Shown here: piece by piece, positions 1 to 12,400 of the stretch | Position numbering within the stretch: position 1 is the stretch's first letter | How the letters are laid out: the number at the start of each line of letters is the position of its first letter | Source: Mactra quadrangularis | Taxonomy: Eukaryota > Mollusca > Bivalvia > Venerida > Mactridae | DNA: 64,000 nucleotides | Assembly (NCBI GenBank): GCA_025267735.1 | Contig: CM046299.1 | Coordinates: forward strand, 41,183,733-41,247,732 | Direction of reading: 5' to 3' | Notes under the pieces: model-generated | Databases searched by the model: none | Seen by the model: the letters and a program-made list of their open reading frames with translations, nothing else | What the model was told of the DNA's origin: nothing | Position numbers and translations under genes: made by a program

Positions 1-249
1 ACTGCATGGTGCCAGACATTTTTATCCTTTGATCTCATTGGTAAGGATAATAAAGGCTATGTCGCACCTAAGCATTCAGAGAAGTCATGTTCAATTTGTT
101 CAACATTCACGATAAACACTCTTGGAATATCTTACAAGTTAGTTCTGATATTTTCATAATACACACAGCACTTTGATGAAATAGTCGCAAGTTTGTTTGC
201 ATAGACAAAATTGAAGTTTTAGAAAGTGTAATGGACTAAGCAAACTTAC
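1..249 (-). other. start of a further intron of MCT gene A
   Basis: The segment begins with a consensus donor (minus strand GTAAGTTT) and shows no coding similarity. The exon for TM11-12 must lie beyond the left edge. Confidence 0.75.
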
Positions 250-429
250 CTGTAAATAAGCCAAACACAAGAGCCGCCATTACTAGTAGAGGGTATGTAT
301 TACAAAATGGTGTCAAAAATATGGCTACACCAGCTATCAACATACAGACATTGTTTAACATAAGACTGTTCACACTATTTAAATCTGCTAAAATACCGGA
401 TAACACTCGTCCAATAGTATTCGTAATAC
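250..429 (-). CDS. MCT gene A coding exon 4 (TM8-TM10 region)
   Basis: This 180-nt exon lies between the acceptor ATTTCAG and the donor GTAAGTTT. It encodes [15 protein letters not shown] and two further hydrophobic segments ending FGLFTG. The NTIGR motif corresponds to the conserved Arg-bearing TM8 segment of MCTs. The gene continues to the left, and positions 1-249 are intron. Confidence 0.9.
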
Positions 430-3400
430 CTGAAATAATCACAATTACAAAACTGGTAAGTCGTTTACTCTGTATAAAACTGGCACAACAGATATTGAAT
501 GAGATGAAAAGCTGTCAAACAATGATACGGTAAACTAGTAATGGTACAATTGGTTATATCTGTAAAATTATAAAGAAGGACACAAGTACTTGTAGTTAAA
601 CTTGACAAGGGCCATGGTCGTTGTTTAACAACTAGACCAGATTTTACACGTTCTTCACAATGATTACGCTTAAAATTTTAAACTATGGCTTGGTCAAGTT
701 GATAAACATTCTGTTCAGAGTCATTTATAAGGGCCAAAATGACACTGCAATAATTATACAGCTCAACAAGTATCAAACACTTTAACAAGGGACAAAACAT
801 GATTTCGGTGTGCTATATAGTTATTAGTTTTTTCTCCAACATTAATCATTTTAATAAAATTCTGATGACTGCATACCAGATAAACTTTTACATCGAAGTA
901 TATATTTATAAATATATATATGAAACTATAAAAGTACATATTTCTGTCACAAAAACAAAAGGACTTGCCTGCATAAGCTTGAAAATCATTTAAAAGTTTG
1001 ACAAAATATCTAAGAAAATATATTTAAGGACACACTTACCTATCACAGACAACAAGAAAGAAGCATTCGTTTTGTCGACGCCAGCCATCAAAGCTCTGTC
1101 GACGATATAGACGTAAGGCACATAGAAGCCGATCATAGCAAAGATATTTCCCAGGCAGATACACATAAAACCACCATTTTTCAATAACGAGACATCACAC
1201 ATCTCTGATAGGATATCAACAACTGGTTTGGGCAGACAACTACAAATGCGATGCAGTCTGGTGTCAGCACGGGTGTCTTGGATTCCAAGATCGCCTGGAA
1301 TACTAATAATACTAGTGATATAACTGTTCATATCTGGTTGAGATCTGAATTCATTGATATTAACAATACTACCGCTGTAGAAAATATCTTTCTTGTACAT
1401 CGGTCTAGAATAATCACGACTAGATATACTCCTAGTGGATGCACCTAGAAGATGCTTGCTTCCTCCAATTACACTGCCACCAGCACGCGCCATCAACTCC
1501 TTTGCAACGTTGGGTTTCCTTTCTTTGACACCGCCATTTCCTACTCGTATTAATGGTTGAACTTCATGTCCTTGGACACCATTTGGTAACATTAGTTTGT
1601 CAGACTTACGCTGACTGTCTGTGCTGACTGTTGAAAGGCGTTTCTTCGTAGGGGATTCAGGGGACCTGTCAAAGTCGGGACTGCGCATATTGCGGGTTGG
1701 AGATGATGTAGGCGACCATCCTTGCTCGGAGTTAACATCAACAACGGAATCATTTGGTATTGACATTGAACCCAAATCACTCTCACATATTGTTATTTTT
1801 GGAGAACGCGCGCTAAGACGGGGCAAAGAATCTGCCTTTTCAGACAGCGATAATTTAGCAACTCTTGGTCTAGTAGCGCTTAATATGCTATCCTGTCGTT
1901 GTACGTGTTTGTCTTTTTCAAAGTATGTACTTGGCAAAGACAAAATGTCCGATTCTGTGTCTTGTAACTGACATTCCCTTTTTAGTTTAGCTTCTCTGAC
2001 TTTCTCTAAAATGTCAGTAGTGTCTGTAGGACCAATGTTAGATGATTCAGAAACATACTTCATCCTCCCTTTCCTTCTGGCTTCTTCCTTAATCCTATCC
2101 AAAACATTTTTCTCTCTGGCTAAAACAAACTTCTTTTTCTTTTTTGGTTTTACTGGAGCCTCTAAAGGCCTCATCAGAGCACCACATACGCACCCATTGA
2201 ACACAATTCCAGCCAAAATAAATAGAGAATTCTTCCAGTCAAATTCATCTAAGAGATACTTGGTTAAAGGAGCAAAGATAAAGGTTCCAACACCTGATCC
2301 ACAAACAGCAATTCCTGTAGCTATTGCACGTTTCTTTTCGAAGTAATAGCCCACGCTGACAATCGAAGGTAGGTAGATCATTCCAAATCCAAAGCCTGAA
2401 AATAGAAAACAATATGAAATTGACCATTTTCTCTGCAGCCTTATATATTCAAATAACAAATTGCATTTTCCGACAATCATAATCCTGTGCTCTATCATTA
2501 ACACATTGTTTGTCGGACAAAATGAGTTTGTTAACCTTAATTGAATCTGTTTCTTGGTAAAGTCTTGCAAAGTTCCATAGTTTAAAGCAATAAAATAAAA
2601 GGAATCAGCTTAAATATAATTTAGTAATGAAGTTAGAAAAAAATACTCGTAGCCATAAAGTGAACATGGAATAAGTGAACATTCTCTATCGATGGGTCCG
2701 AGCAAAACTAGTCTACATTCTTTTTTATTTACAAGTAGTTAGACAACATTTGCGATGACACATCAATAGGGTACTGACTCATGACCATATGTGGATGTCT
2801 ATAAAAGCAAATTAAATTGCGTAGGAGGTTCAATCTGACAGTACTAAAACAGCACATCTTTCGTTAACTTGGTAAACACTCACTCATGAATTCGTGGTAT
2901 TTGTTTGTCACTTCGGGCGTTAAATATAACTAAATCTTTCAACAGATGCAATAAATAACATGTTACATTGGTAGACACAAATCTAACACCAAAAACCACT
3001 GAACTTAATGCTAACAGGATATTACAACGCTGGAGAAGCCATGCGACTGTATTAGGACATTTGGAATGTAGGTCACTCTTTCTGGTTATGTTTTGTTCCT
3101 ATTTGGTCCTGGTAATTGGACAGATAATACTGACACATATTTACAGATTATGATGTACGTATAATCGCAACAGTATTAGCTTTTCTCACTCTTCGATATT
3201 AGACGCCATTGTACACAATTACATATCTTTTTCAGTTTTCAGCATCATTTATAAATGAATGCGCAGTTGATACACGAGTTCATTTCACGCATGATAGGTA
3301 CGTATATTCATGTAGATGAACGGTTATGAAGCATGAACATTTAAAGCTTATAGACAGGGAACCAATTTACGTATTACGTAACATACACGAGATTGTTATC

Positions 3401-6400
3401 TTCAAACACTATACTAAGTGTTTCATTTTTGTGCTTCAAAATAATGACGCTATTCATAATACCTACGAGGCATCATAATTTTGTACTATACATCAACTAA
3501 ACGTAGGAGGTGTCAAGTGACATTTGTTTTTTTTTAAATCTGTTGTAATCAAGTATTTGCACTATTTGCAAAGCCGTTTACAGATTGCCTAGTTTATACA
3601 CAGCTTATCCTTGTTCACATAAACTTAAAGATCGGTGGCCATTTTCAAAATGCCGTACAGTAAGCGATGAAGCCGTTCAGAAGAGTGTTTGACCTGTGTA
3701 CATAGAGGTCAACAACGGTTAGATTTTCTAGATAATCAACAACGGATAAAACTCACAGTCAGCTGATTGTTTGAATACAAAACAAGCATCTTGACATCAT
3801 AAAATGGTAATTCCCTTGAACAATTTTAAGTGATGCGTTTAACATAATGTCAACATTCGACTTGACCTTAATGACATTGTGCGCATTTAATAGGGAAAAA
3901 ATGAGGTTTAAGGAAAATCCTAGTCGTTTTATTTCCTAAACTAATGAAATAAAACACCGTTGAAACTATCGATAACATCATTTTACACAATGAACGAGGA
4001 AATTAAATTTAAATGCAATGAACTTTGAATACATTAGCAAATTCGGCATATTCATGCATGTACACGCGAAAAGAAGTCTAGTTCCTAGCGTTTATCCATA
4101 GCTGGGTTTCCAGCGTAGGGAAGTCACTATGACCAAATACATATATTAATTTACATAATTATAATTCAATAGGAATACATTGTCATCTTTGTATCTTGCA
4201 CTTTTGTAACTTAAATGAGATAATTCAGATACCGCATAAATGAATAAAAATATACAATGAGTTGATTCATTTTCAAAACTGCCTGTAATATAAAAAACAG
4301 TACGTCATCCGTATCAAGTAAATTTTCACGAGGTCTATTTAATACATCAAAGTAATCAAAGCGCTGGGACCACTAAAAAGACGATTTAATGGAAAGTCTG
4401 CCACATATATGTTCCCCTATCATCCCCACGCTATCCTGGGGCTGAGGTTACGGTTAACAAATAACAGTTACATTGTAGAGTACAAAATGACAAACCATGC
4501 AGAACGCTTATCAATTCGAAATTTGTTTTGGTCAGTTGGTGTTATAATCCTAATCTTAAAGAAAGAGGATTCATTACTCCCCGAAAACTATCGACCTATT
4601 AGCATTTTAAGCTGTCAAGGCAAATTGTTTACCTCAATTACGAACGATAGACTAACCTCGTTTCTTAAAGAAAACGAGTAGCTTCTTAAAAATTAAGCTA
4701 AAATCAGAGAGGACTATAGCACTGTTAACAACATTTTTATGCTCCAAGTGCTTTCTAGATATTGTAAAGGCAACAAAAACCTTCGGCATTATTTGAATCT
4801 TGAAATATCTTCATGTCTATCCCGTACATACAGATGAATTAATGTGATATCCGGAGTTAGGTTCAAGTTAATCAAAACAATTGGACCGAAGGTGTTAGAC
4901 TTAGTCAAGTAATACTGTATTGCAGATAAAATCTACAATTTTTTATAGCATATACCTTTCAATTAATACAACATATGTGTAGATATATACTGATTTATAG
5001 AGTTTATATAAGAATGATGCCAATATTGTTCTGACGCTTATACCTATGTATGAGATGTATGCTTAGCTTAGAAATAAAACGCATTTATAAAATATTATGC
5101 TTATCGTGCATTGAGGGTGTGTATGCCAACCGTGCATTGAGGGTGTGTATGCTAACCGTGCCTTGAGGGTGTGTATGCCAACCGTTCATTGAGGGTGTGT
5201 ATGCCAACCGTTCATTGAGGGTGTGTATGCCAACCGTGCATTGAGGGTGTGTATGCCAACCGTTCATTGAGGGTGTGTATGCCAACCGTTCATTGAGGGT
5301 GTGTATGCCAACCGTGCCTTGAGGGTGTGTATGCCAACCGCGCCCTGAAGCTGTTCTTACGTAAATTGTTTCCCAAAGTTTGCCAATATGAGATAAAGTC
5401 AACATGTTTACGTCTTTGTACGAAACTAATTACATGTCGTTTATGTGTTTATGAACATGGCCGATTCCATTGTTAACAATTATTGATGCATAGGCGGATC
5501 TAGCGGGGAGTCAGGGGGTCCGGACCCCCCATAGAATTTCCAAAATGTACCTGTCCATTAGTGTATTTCTTGACTGTAGGTCATTTTTAAGTAGCATGAA
5601 GCAAATTTTCTCGATGCTTAACACAGATTTAATGGTTATGTAGTTTTGTTATTAATATATTGCATTTTTCTGCTAAAAGTGTATAATGTGGTTGTGGTTC
5701 GAAAGTTTGGACCCCCTAGAAAAAGTCCGGACCCCCCCCCCACCCTAGAAAAAAATTCTGGATCCGCCCCTGTGGCGGCATTGTAACAACTTTTCTAGTT
5801 TAAGTATTTTTAAACAAATCGTATTGACATATAGAGTTTACTATGTACATAATGCACTATTTGTAATACTAGTTATATCTCAAAGGGGTGTTTAATTGTA
5901 GGCGTGCTTCACTGTTTTCAACAAATGAAAGAACAATTTATTGTTTAAAGTATATTTATACAAAAATGTATGCATAATTATATGTATAATCTGTAACACA
6001 ATGGCGATGATTTTAAAACATGTGTTTTATCACCTTGACCATGTATAAAGCTCAGCGTTAGATAATTGAGGCGAACATCTTAATTGTTAAAACCTTAATA
6101 AATAATATAACTGCTTTAAGCATTACATTAAATTGTCATTACATAGAAATTAAATGATAAAACCTGAGGATTCCAACTGAAACATGTAGGACCTCCATTA
6201 ATCGTAACTATTCGGCAATTTCCGAAACACGACCGAGTTCATCAAGGGAATATACCTGAGCAAATACCCCTGATTATTCAAAATGTTGAACTATATGTTC
6301 TCAATGTACCGTACGACTATAATAATAACTGATTAGTATTGTTACTAACCTCGTAGTGAATCTGTTTACGAGGTTAACTCTCGAGTTTTTTACTCACCGA

Positions 6401-9400
6401 TATTTAATGGCCGAATTTTACATTTTGTTAGTAATGAAGTAAAATATAGGCCCTTGTCACTGTTGTGATAAAATTAGAGTAGTATACAGGATGACTGTAA
6501 ATAATTGACTGATAATTTTTAGTTTTTAATATAGTAAAACTTCTCTTTCAGGGGCGGATACAGAATAGGGCTGCCTGGGGGGGGCTGGTAGACCCAACTT
6601 GGGGTGGGTACGGGAGGGGTATCCCCTCCCGTTGGTGGATGTACGGGGGTTTCCCCCGGAAATTTTGAAAAATGAAGGTCTAAAATCGAGCATTCTGGTG
6701 CATTTTTATTGCACAGATCAAACTTTTAACTGGTCAATCACGCATTTTTAGGGCCTTAAAATTGGTTATTTTTCTAGATTTAAAGACTTTAACTGACACT
6801 TCCTTACAACAGCTCATTACAATCCACAGACACAAATAGTGTCACCTTACTAACAGCTTGTCACGTAAATTTCCGTATAATTATGAGCTTACTTTTACCG
6901 TACATGGAACCAATGCAGAATGTTTTCGACGATCTCGAATGTATTCGCTCGCGTCTTAGAGCGTTGCCCATACTAACTCTATCCAATTGTTTGTTTGTGT
7001 GAAAAGGTCATTAACCTTGATCATAATATAAAATAATTTATCGTTAACAGCCATGTAAGCAAGGGCAAAAATACATGATACAAAAATGCTATTTAAAGTA
7101 TGAATCATAATAGTTGTACACTAGTAATGTAGCACTAGGGACCACAAACTCCCCGTAAGGGGTTATTTCCTTTATTAAATGAATAAAAGCTGCAACACGT
7201 GGTGTCGGGACCATTGGAAAGAAGTTTCACTGTAATTCAATAATGAGCAAATAAAACTATCTATGTAAACATGTTTTTCCCACATTAGTTCAAATATTTA
7301 TTTATTTCTGTTTTCATTTAATAAAGAATTCTATATAGAATCGTTTAGTGACGATGTCATGCTAATAGATAGGCCAGTATGATGACCTTGGGGTTCTGAC
7401 ATTGTTATGAATTTTACCATTTTTACATGTAAACATATTATTGAAGATACCAGACAGTTGTAATGTCAAAATATAATCTTATAACAATATTTTATACTAA
7501 CTAGAGTACTTATCGGTCAAAATGGTATTGTAGTACATTGTATTTTAATGCTAATACAATAACAGGATGTTAGAAAGTGAAATGATTCAAACCAGTGTTT
7601 ATTTTCACTCTTAGGGGAAAGGTGGCGGGGCCCTTTTTGAGGGGAGAATAGCGACGAAAACGAAATTAGGGGGAAAAAATTCAATACTTGAGATTACATG
7701 GATCCTCTAACAGAGTAACATTTGCTGTCTACCTATATGAAATTTAACTATTGAACCCATATATTTATCTGAGATTTCTCTGTAATGCTTGAGGAATAGG
7801 CAAAAATGATATAAAAAGTACAAAAGTTTTAGGACACTTTGGCAGGGGAATTTTTTACCTGGGAAGGGGAAGAATATATACTTTTTGGAGTGGGGAACGG
7901 GGCCCAATTTCGGCCCCAAAATGGCCTGAAAAAAAACCACTGCAACCGGAAGAAAGGCTCTCTTACATACATATTGTAATAGCTAGAATAACCAATGCCT
8001 TATGCCTAGATCGCACTGTCTCTTTGTTCAGTTCCGGAACGTCCCCGGAATTAGCCGGCATTGTTTTTGCTCCCAAGTGAAACCGGTAAAATTTTAACAC
8101 TGGTCTGTTAAAACATGGCCGAAAGGGTGGAGATTTTGTGACTCCCGGTATGGCCTCTCGATTTTCCTGCCATTGGGATCGGGATCTTGGTTTGTATAGT
8201 TTTTATACAAATATATGGCGCGTTACGCTAAGTTAAGATAATCTTTAAATCTTATCTCTGCTGACAGTCAACCAAGTTACAATCCCAGTACTATCCTCTG
8301 CATCGTTTAAAAGTTTCACTTGTGAATGTAGTATATTCACTGAGGTGCAAGGGGAGCGTACCATAGGCGGATCCAGCGGTGGGGTCAGGGGGGGGGGGTC
8401 AAGACACCCCCCCTTTAGAATTTGGAAAATGTACCTTTCTATTAGTGTATTTCTTGCCTGTAAGTCATTTTTAAGTAGCACGAAGCAATTTATTTTCTTT
8501 GCTTAACATAGATTTAATGGTAATGTAGTTTTTTATTATCAATATGTTGCATTTGTTCAGCAAAATGTGTATAATGTGGTTGTGGTTCGAGGTTCAGACC
8601 CCCCCCCTAGAAAAGTTCGGACCCCCCACTAGAAAAGTTCGGACCCCCCTAGAAAAAATCCTGGATCCGCCCCTGCGTACTATCTCAGGAGAAGCTTAGA
8701 TATCTCAAAAACAATATTCCACCTGGATTGAAAATGCCCCTAATAGGGTAAAGGAGGAGAGATGACATATATCAAATCTACAAAATTGAAGGATATATGT
8801 ATGCGATACGATCTGACGATATCTCCACATTCAGGGAGCAGTACTAATAATATTTGGATACAATTATCACTTATTGAAACTCACGTTTCTAAATATACTT
8901 AAATTAGTCGGGGTATAAGAGCGAAAATTGATAAAAATATGTCATTTTTTCATGGTCATATTTGAGTAATGCATGCAGATAAAACAAATTATTGCAACTC
9001 ATCGCATCTCAAATTCTCTATGCACCATATCTAGGTCAAGTTCGTAAATGATTTGCAGTCTTGCAGCGGACTCAAGTACTTGTACACATAACAGAGAAAC
9101 CCAAATATGTGGCAAATTTGATAAACACGTAATTGGCCTTCATTTAAAACAAGTAAAGTAGATTGATTGCAAGATAACAATTTAGGCGCTCTTCAGTGGG
9201 TTTTTCAGGGAGATAAAAAATGTTAAATACGCGATATGACAAATAATAATGATAAATAGCACATCGATTTTTTTATCATCAGATACATTTATAGTAACTT
9301 GTGAAGAAGCATACCTTTGATGTCAAATAGACTATGTTTACATTACGTACCACGGACATAATAAAATAATATGACAAAGAAATTTATTCCCAATTCTTTC

Positions 9401-12400
9401 TCGAATACCGCCTTCATTACAAACAGTTAAAATCATAAATGATCGCATGTTTTCTTTATGCAAATTGGCAAATTTTCTATAACAAGTACGATAATTGCAC
9501 ACATTCAATAAACTATGATCAAACGATAGCTTCCTATTTCAAAAATTACATAAGATATGAAAACATATTTGCACATTAAGAAAATATAAATAATAAATAT
9601 AAATAAAATTTTATGTAACTATGTACTTAAATATGATTATTGCATAAAACATGCTCTTCTTATTTCAAATTATATCATAAACTTCAATAAGAAATTCCTC
9701 ACATTTCAAGAAACATCATCTTCAATTATTAAATTTTGGTCTAAAAAGGTTCTGTTTAGAGAGGCAAAACATATTTTACACGCACGCATGCTTGAAATAA
9801 ACGAAACGCAAAATGATATGATTTTATCTTAATGACTTTGCTAGAGGGTACATTTTGCAAGGAAAGCAATTTATTATCGATGTTTTTTTGTTTTTAATAT
9901 ACTTTTAAAGTTTAAAATAGGCCTAATGTAAACAGACGAGCAATCCATTATCAACAAATTCATACGACAAATGTCTGCTCTCTCACGTAAAATACATCAG
10001 CGATATAAAAATATCCATGATAATTTACTTTTTTATAAAAAACTGTTTCATTAGTCATCTGCTTTATAGACTTACTTTGGTAACACGAAACCGAAAGTAC
10101 CGATTTTCTATCCGGACTTTACGAATGACGCATGACCCAAAACGATACTACGGTCGAAGATAGCATTGATAATATATAAAAAATGTGTTAAAACTTCCTG
10201 ATAAGTCACGTGCTTTCCGATCTAAATACGACAATGTATACACGTAGTAAAAACATACAAAAAAACTAGATTTCACGGAATTGTGCATGACTACACATTT
10301 CTAGCCATGTTGAAAAATTACAGGCTGTCAAACAGGCATTTTAAGCTGATCACGAAGCTGACAAAGAGGAGCACATCAACCTTGTCAGAAGGTCTGTGAC
10401 AATGTTGCAAACATAGACATTCTCTTACCTGTAAAAAGCCTAAGGACAAAAAACAGTATCAAAGCAATCTAAACTTTCTATATTAACTTGCGACAACTTT
10501 AATAAAAAATATAGGAGAATTTTATGTTAAAAATACAGGAAATTAGGAACGTTTGCCGATTTTAGGAATTTTATCTTAAGTATAGGAGATATATAGGAAC
10601 ATAAGAATTAATTTACAGTCTGAAATTATCATCAATATTATAATTGGCGGTTAATTTTACATCAGAAGATAGCATATGTATGCATGTGTACATGTACACA
10701 CAATGTATACATTGTTTCATAGTATATATACATGTACAGTACAACCTCTCTTGAACAGCACCCACTTAGCTGCACATAAGTGAGTTAACCCGGGTCGATA
10801 GCGCAGTTGGTAGAGCGTCGGGATTTGAAATCTCGTGCCCGAGGGGGTGCGGGTTCGAATCTCAACCGGAGAGGTTATACCCTTCCATGAAAATTTGACA
10901 ATAATGTCGATTTTCCTCCATTTATTAGATAATATGGAGAAGTTTCCGGCCTTGTGGAAGGGTAGGTGAGTACTGGTTATAGACAATAGTCCAGGAAAGC
11001 TAGGTTAGCTGCGCTGGACGCCGTAAAATGACCTAAATTGTGTTGACACGGCGTTAAATTCAGTAAAAAGGTGAGTTGCTGGTAAGAGGTTGTTGCTGTA
11101 AAGAGGTCAAATTCAATTAGAATTACACCGAAGGGAAATATCAAAGAAACTGTTCTTTAGATTGTCGCCCTATAGAGGTTTTACTGTAATGACTGTAGTA
11201 TATGTAGACAATGTCCGGAAACACTTGTTATATATTTGTTTCATATATACATCAGAATATATAATATTACAACAGTTTGAACAGTCATAACTTTTGAAAG
11301 ATATTTCAGATATTTATTAACATATTCAAATCTAAAATTAAAATTTTTTGAAAAGATACAGTCAATTTTCGGCAAAACCACTTTACTCATTTCCTGACAA
11401 AATGTGCATAGAAACAGGAAAATAAGTAAATATGATATCTGATAAAATGTTCAAAGCTGTTCGTTCACCGATTACAACTTTAATATCAACTTCAAATCTC
11501 AACATTGATTCGAACATTTTTAAAGCAATTAGTTGATAGGGTGTATTTGTTGGAAAGAGTTTATTAGTTGAAAGAGGCATACAACGGTAAAGATGATGAC
11601 TCCATGTATAATCAAAGCGCTAACAGCGCTGTTGGAAAGAAGTTTTGACAGACAAAATATAGGCCTACACACGAGATTACAAACTAGTATCAAACGGAAG
11701 CGATACAAGGAAACTTTACTTTACATGATAACCCGGATCTGATATACTTCTATTGCACAAACAGTATATCGCCTGGTTGTTAAAGCGTAATGCGAACTAT
11801 ATTACTTGAGGTAGTAATTATCCCTTGAATTGCGCACGCACGGCCTAATGTAATCGTCCGCGACAAAAATAATGGGAATTTGCCATATAGCACAGTTCGC
11901 TACTAAACATGGAGAGCCCCATTGTTAAAAGACCTAGCCCATAAGTAACGGAATACAATTGTAAGAGCTTTTAAAAAGTGCGCTTATCGAAACTTTAATT
12001 TTCATATTTCTCCCAATACATAGCTTAATTTGCCCCCCCCAAAAAAAAATTGAACAGAACAGAAAAAATCTATTTAATAACTTGACCATTACTCGTCATC
12101 TAATACTATTCCATTTTCTACACACAATTACAGACACCGACAATTAATTTTACATAATAAAGAACTTAATCAAATCTGTGAGCAATTAGGTTTAATTAAA
12201 TTATTTGTACAAAACAAAGAACAGGATATTTTACTTACCACCCAATACGCCGTAGGTTAAGATAAGTATGTCAATATTTGGAGAAAATGTGGCAAGAACA
12301 AAAGCTATTGTTGCTATGACGCTACCAGTCATAGCAACGGCTCTACATCCAAACTTGTTTGTTAAAGCACTCACTATGGGACCTGAAAAAAAATATATAA

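Larger units (their letters stand above)
2396..12238 (-). other. intron 2 of MCT gene A (9.8 kb, repeat-rich)
   Basis: The intron holds a LINE reverse-transcriptase relic (4.5-4.8 kb), a 26-bp minisatellite (5.1 kb), 5-bp-TSD MITEs (5.49 and 8.36 kb), a possible single transposon end (6.55 kb), a mariner-like MITE with a nested SINE (10.74-11.19 kb) and a dispersed repeat (11.6-11.9 kb). The segments 2.57-4.4, 6.7-8.3 and 8.7-10.7 kb are AT-rich and show me nothing else. Confidence 0.8.

Noticed and set aside
990..1039. Extension of the MCT gene A frame beyond LLSVIG
   Set aside because: A consensus donor ends the exon at 1040, and the next exon continues the family alignment in phase.
5085..5405. 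106-codon open frame with HTHPQ repeats
   Set aside because: It is produced by the 26-bp minisatellite.
10795..10875. Functional tRNA gene (TGA anticodon-like loop)
   Set aside because: The acceptor and T stems do not pair, and the sequence is the head of a 284-bp SINE with a TSD.
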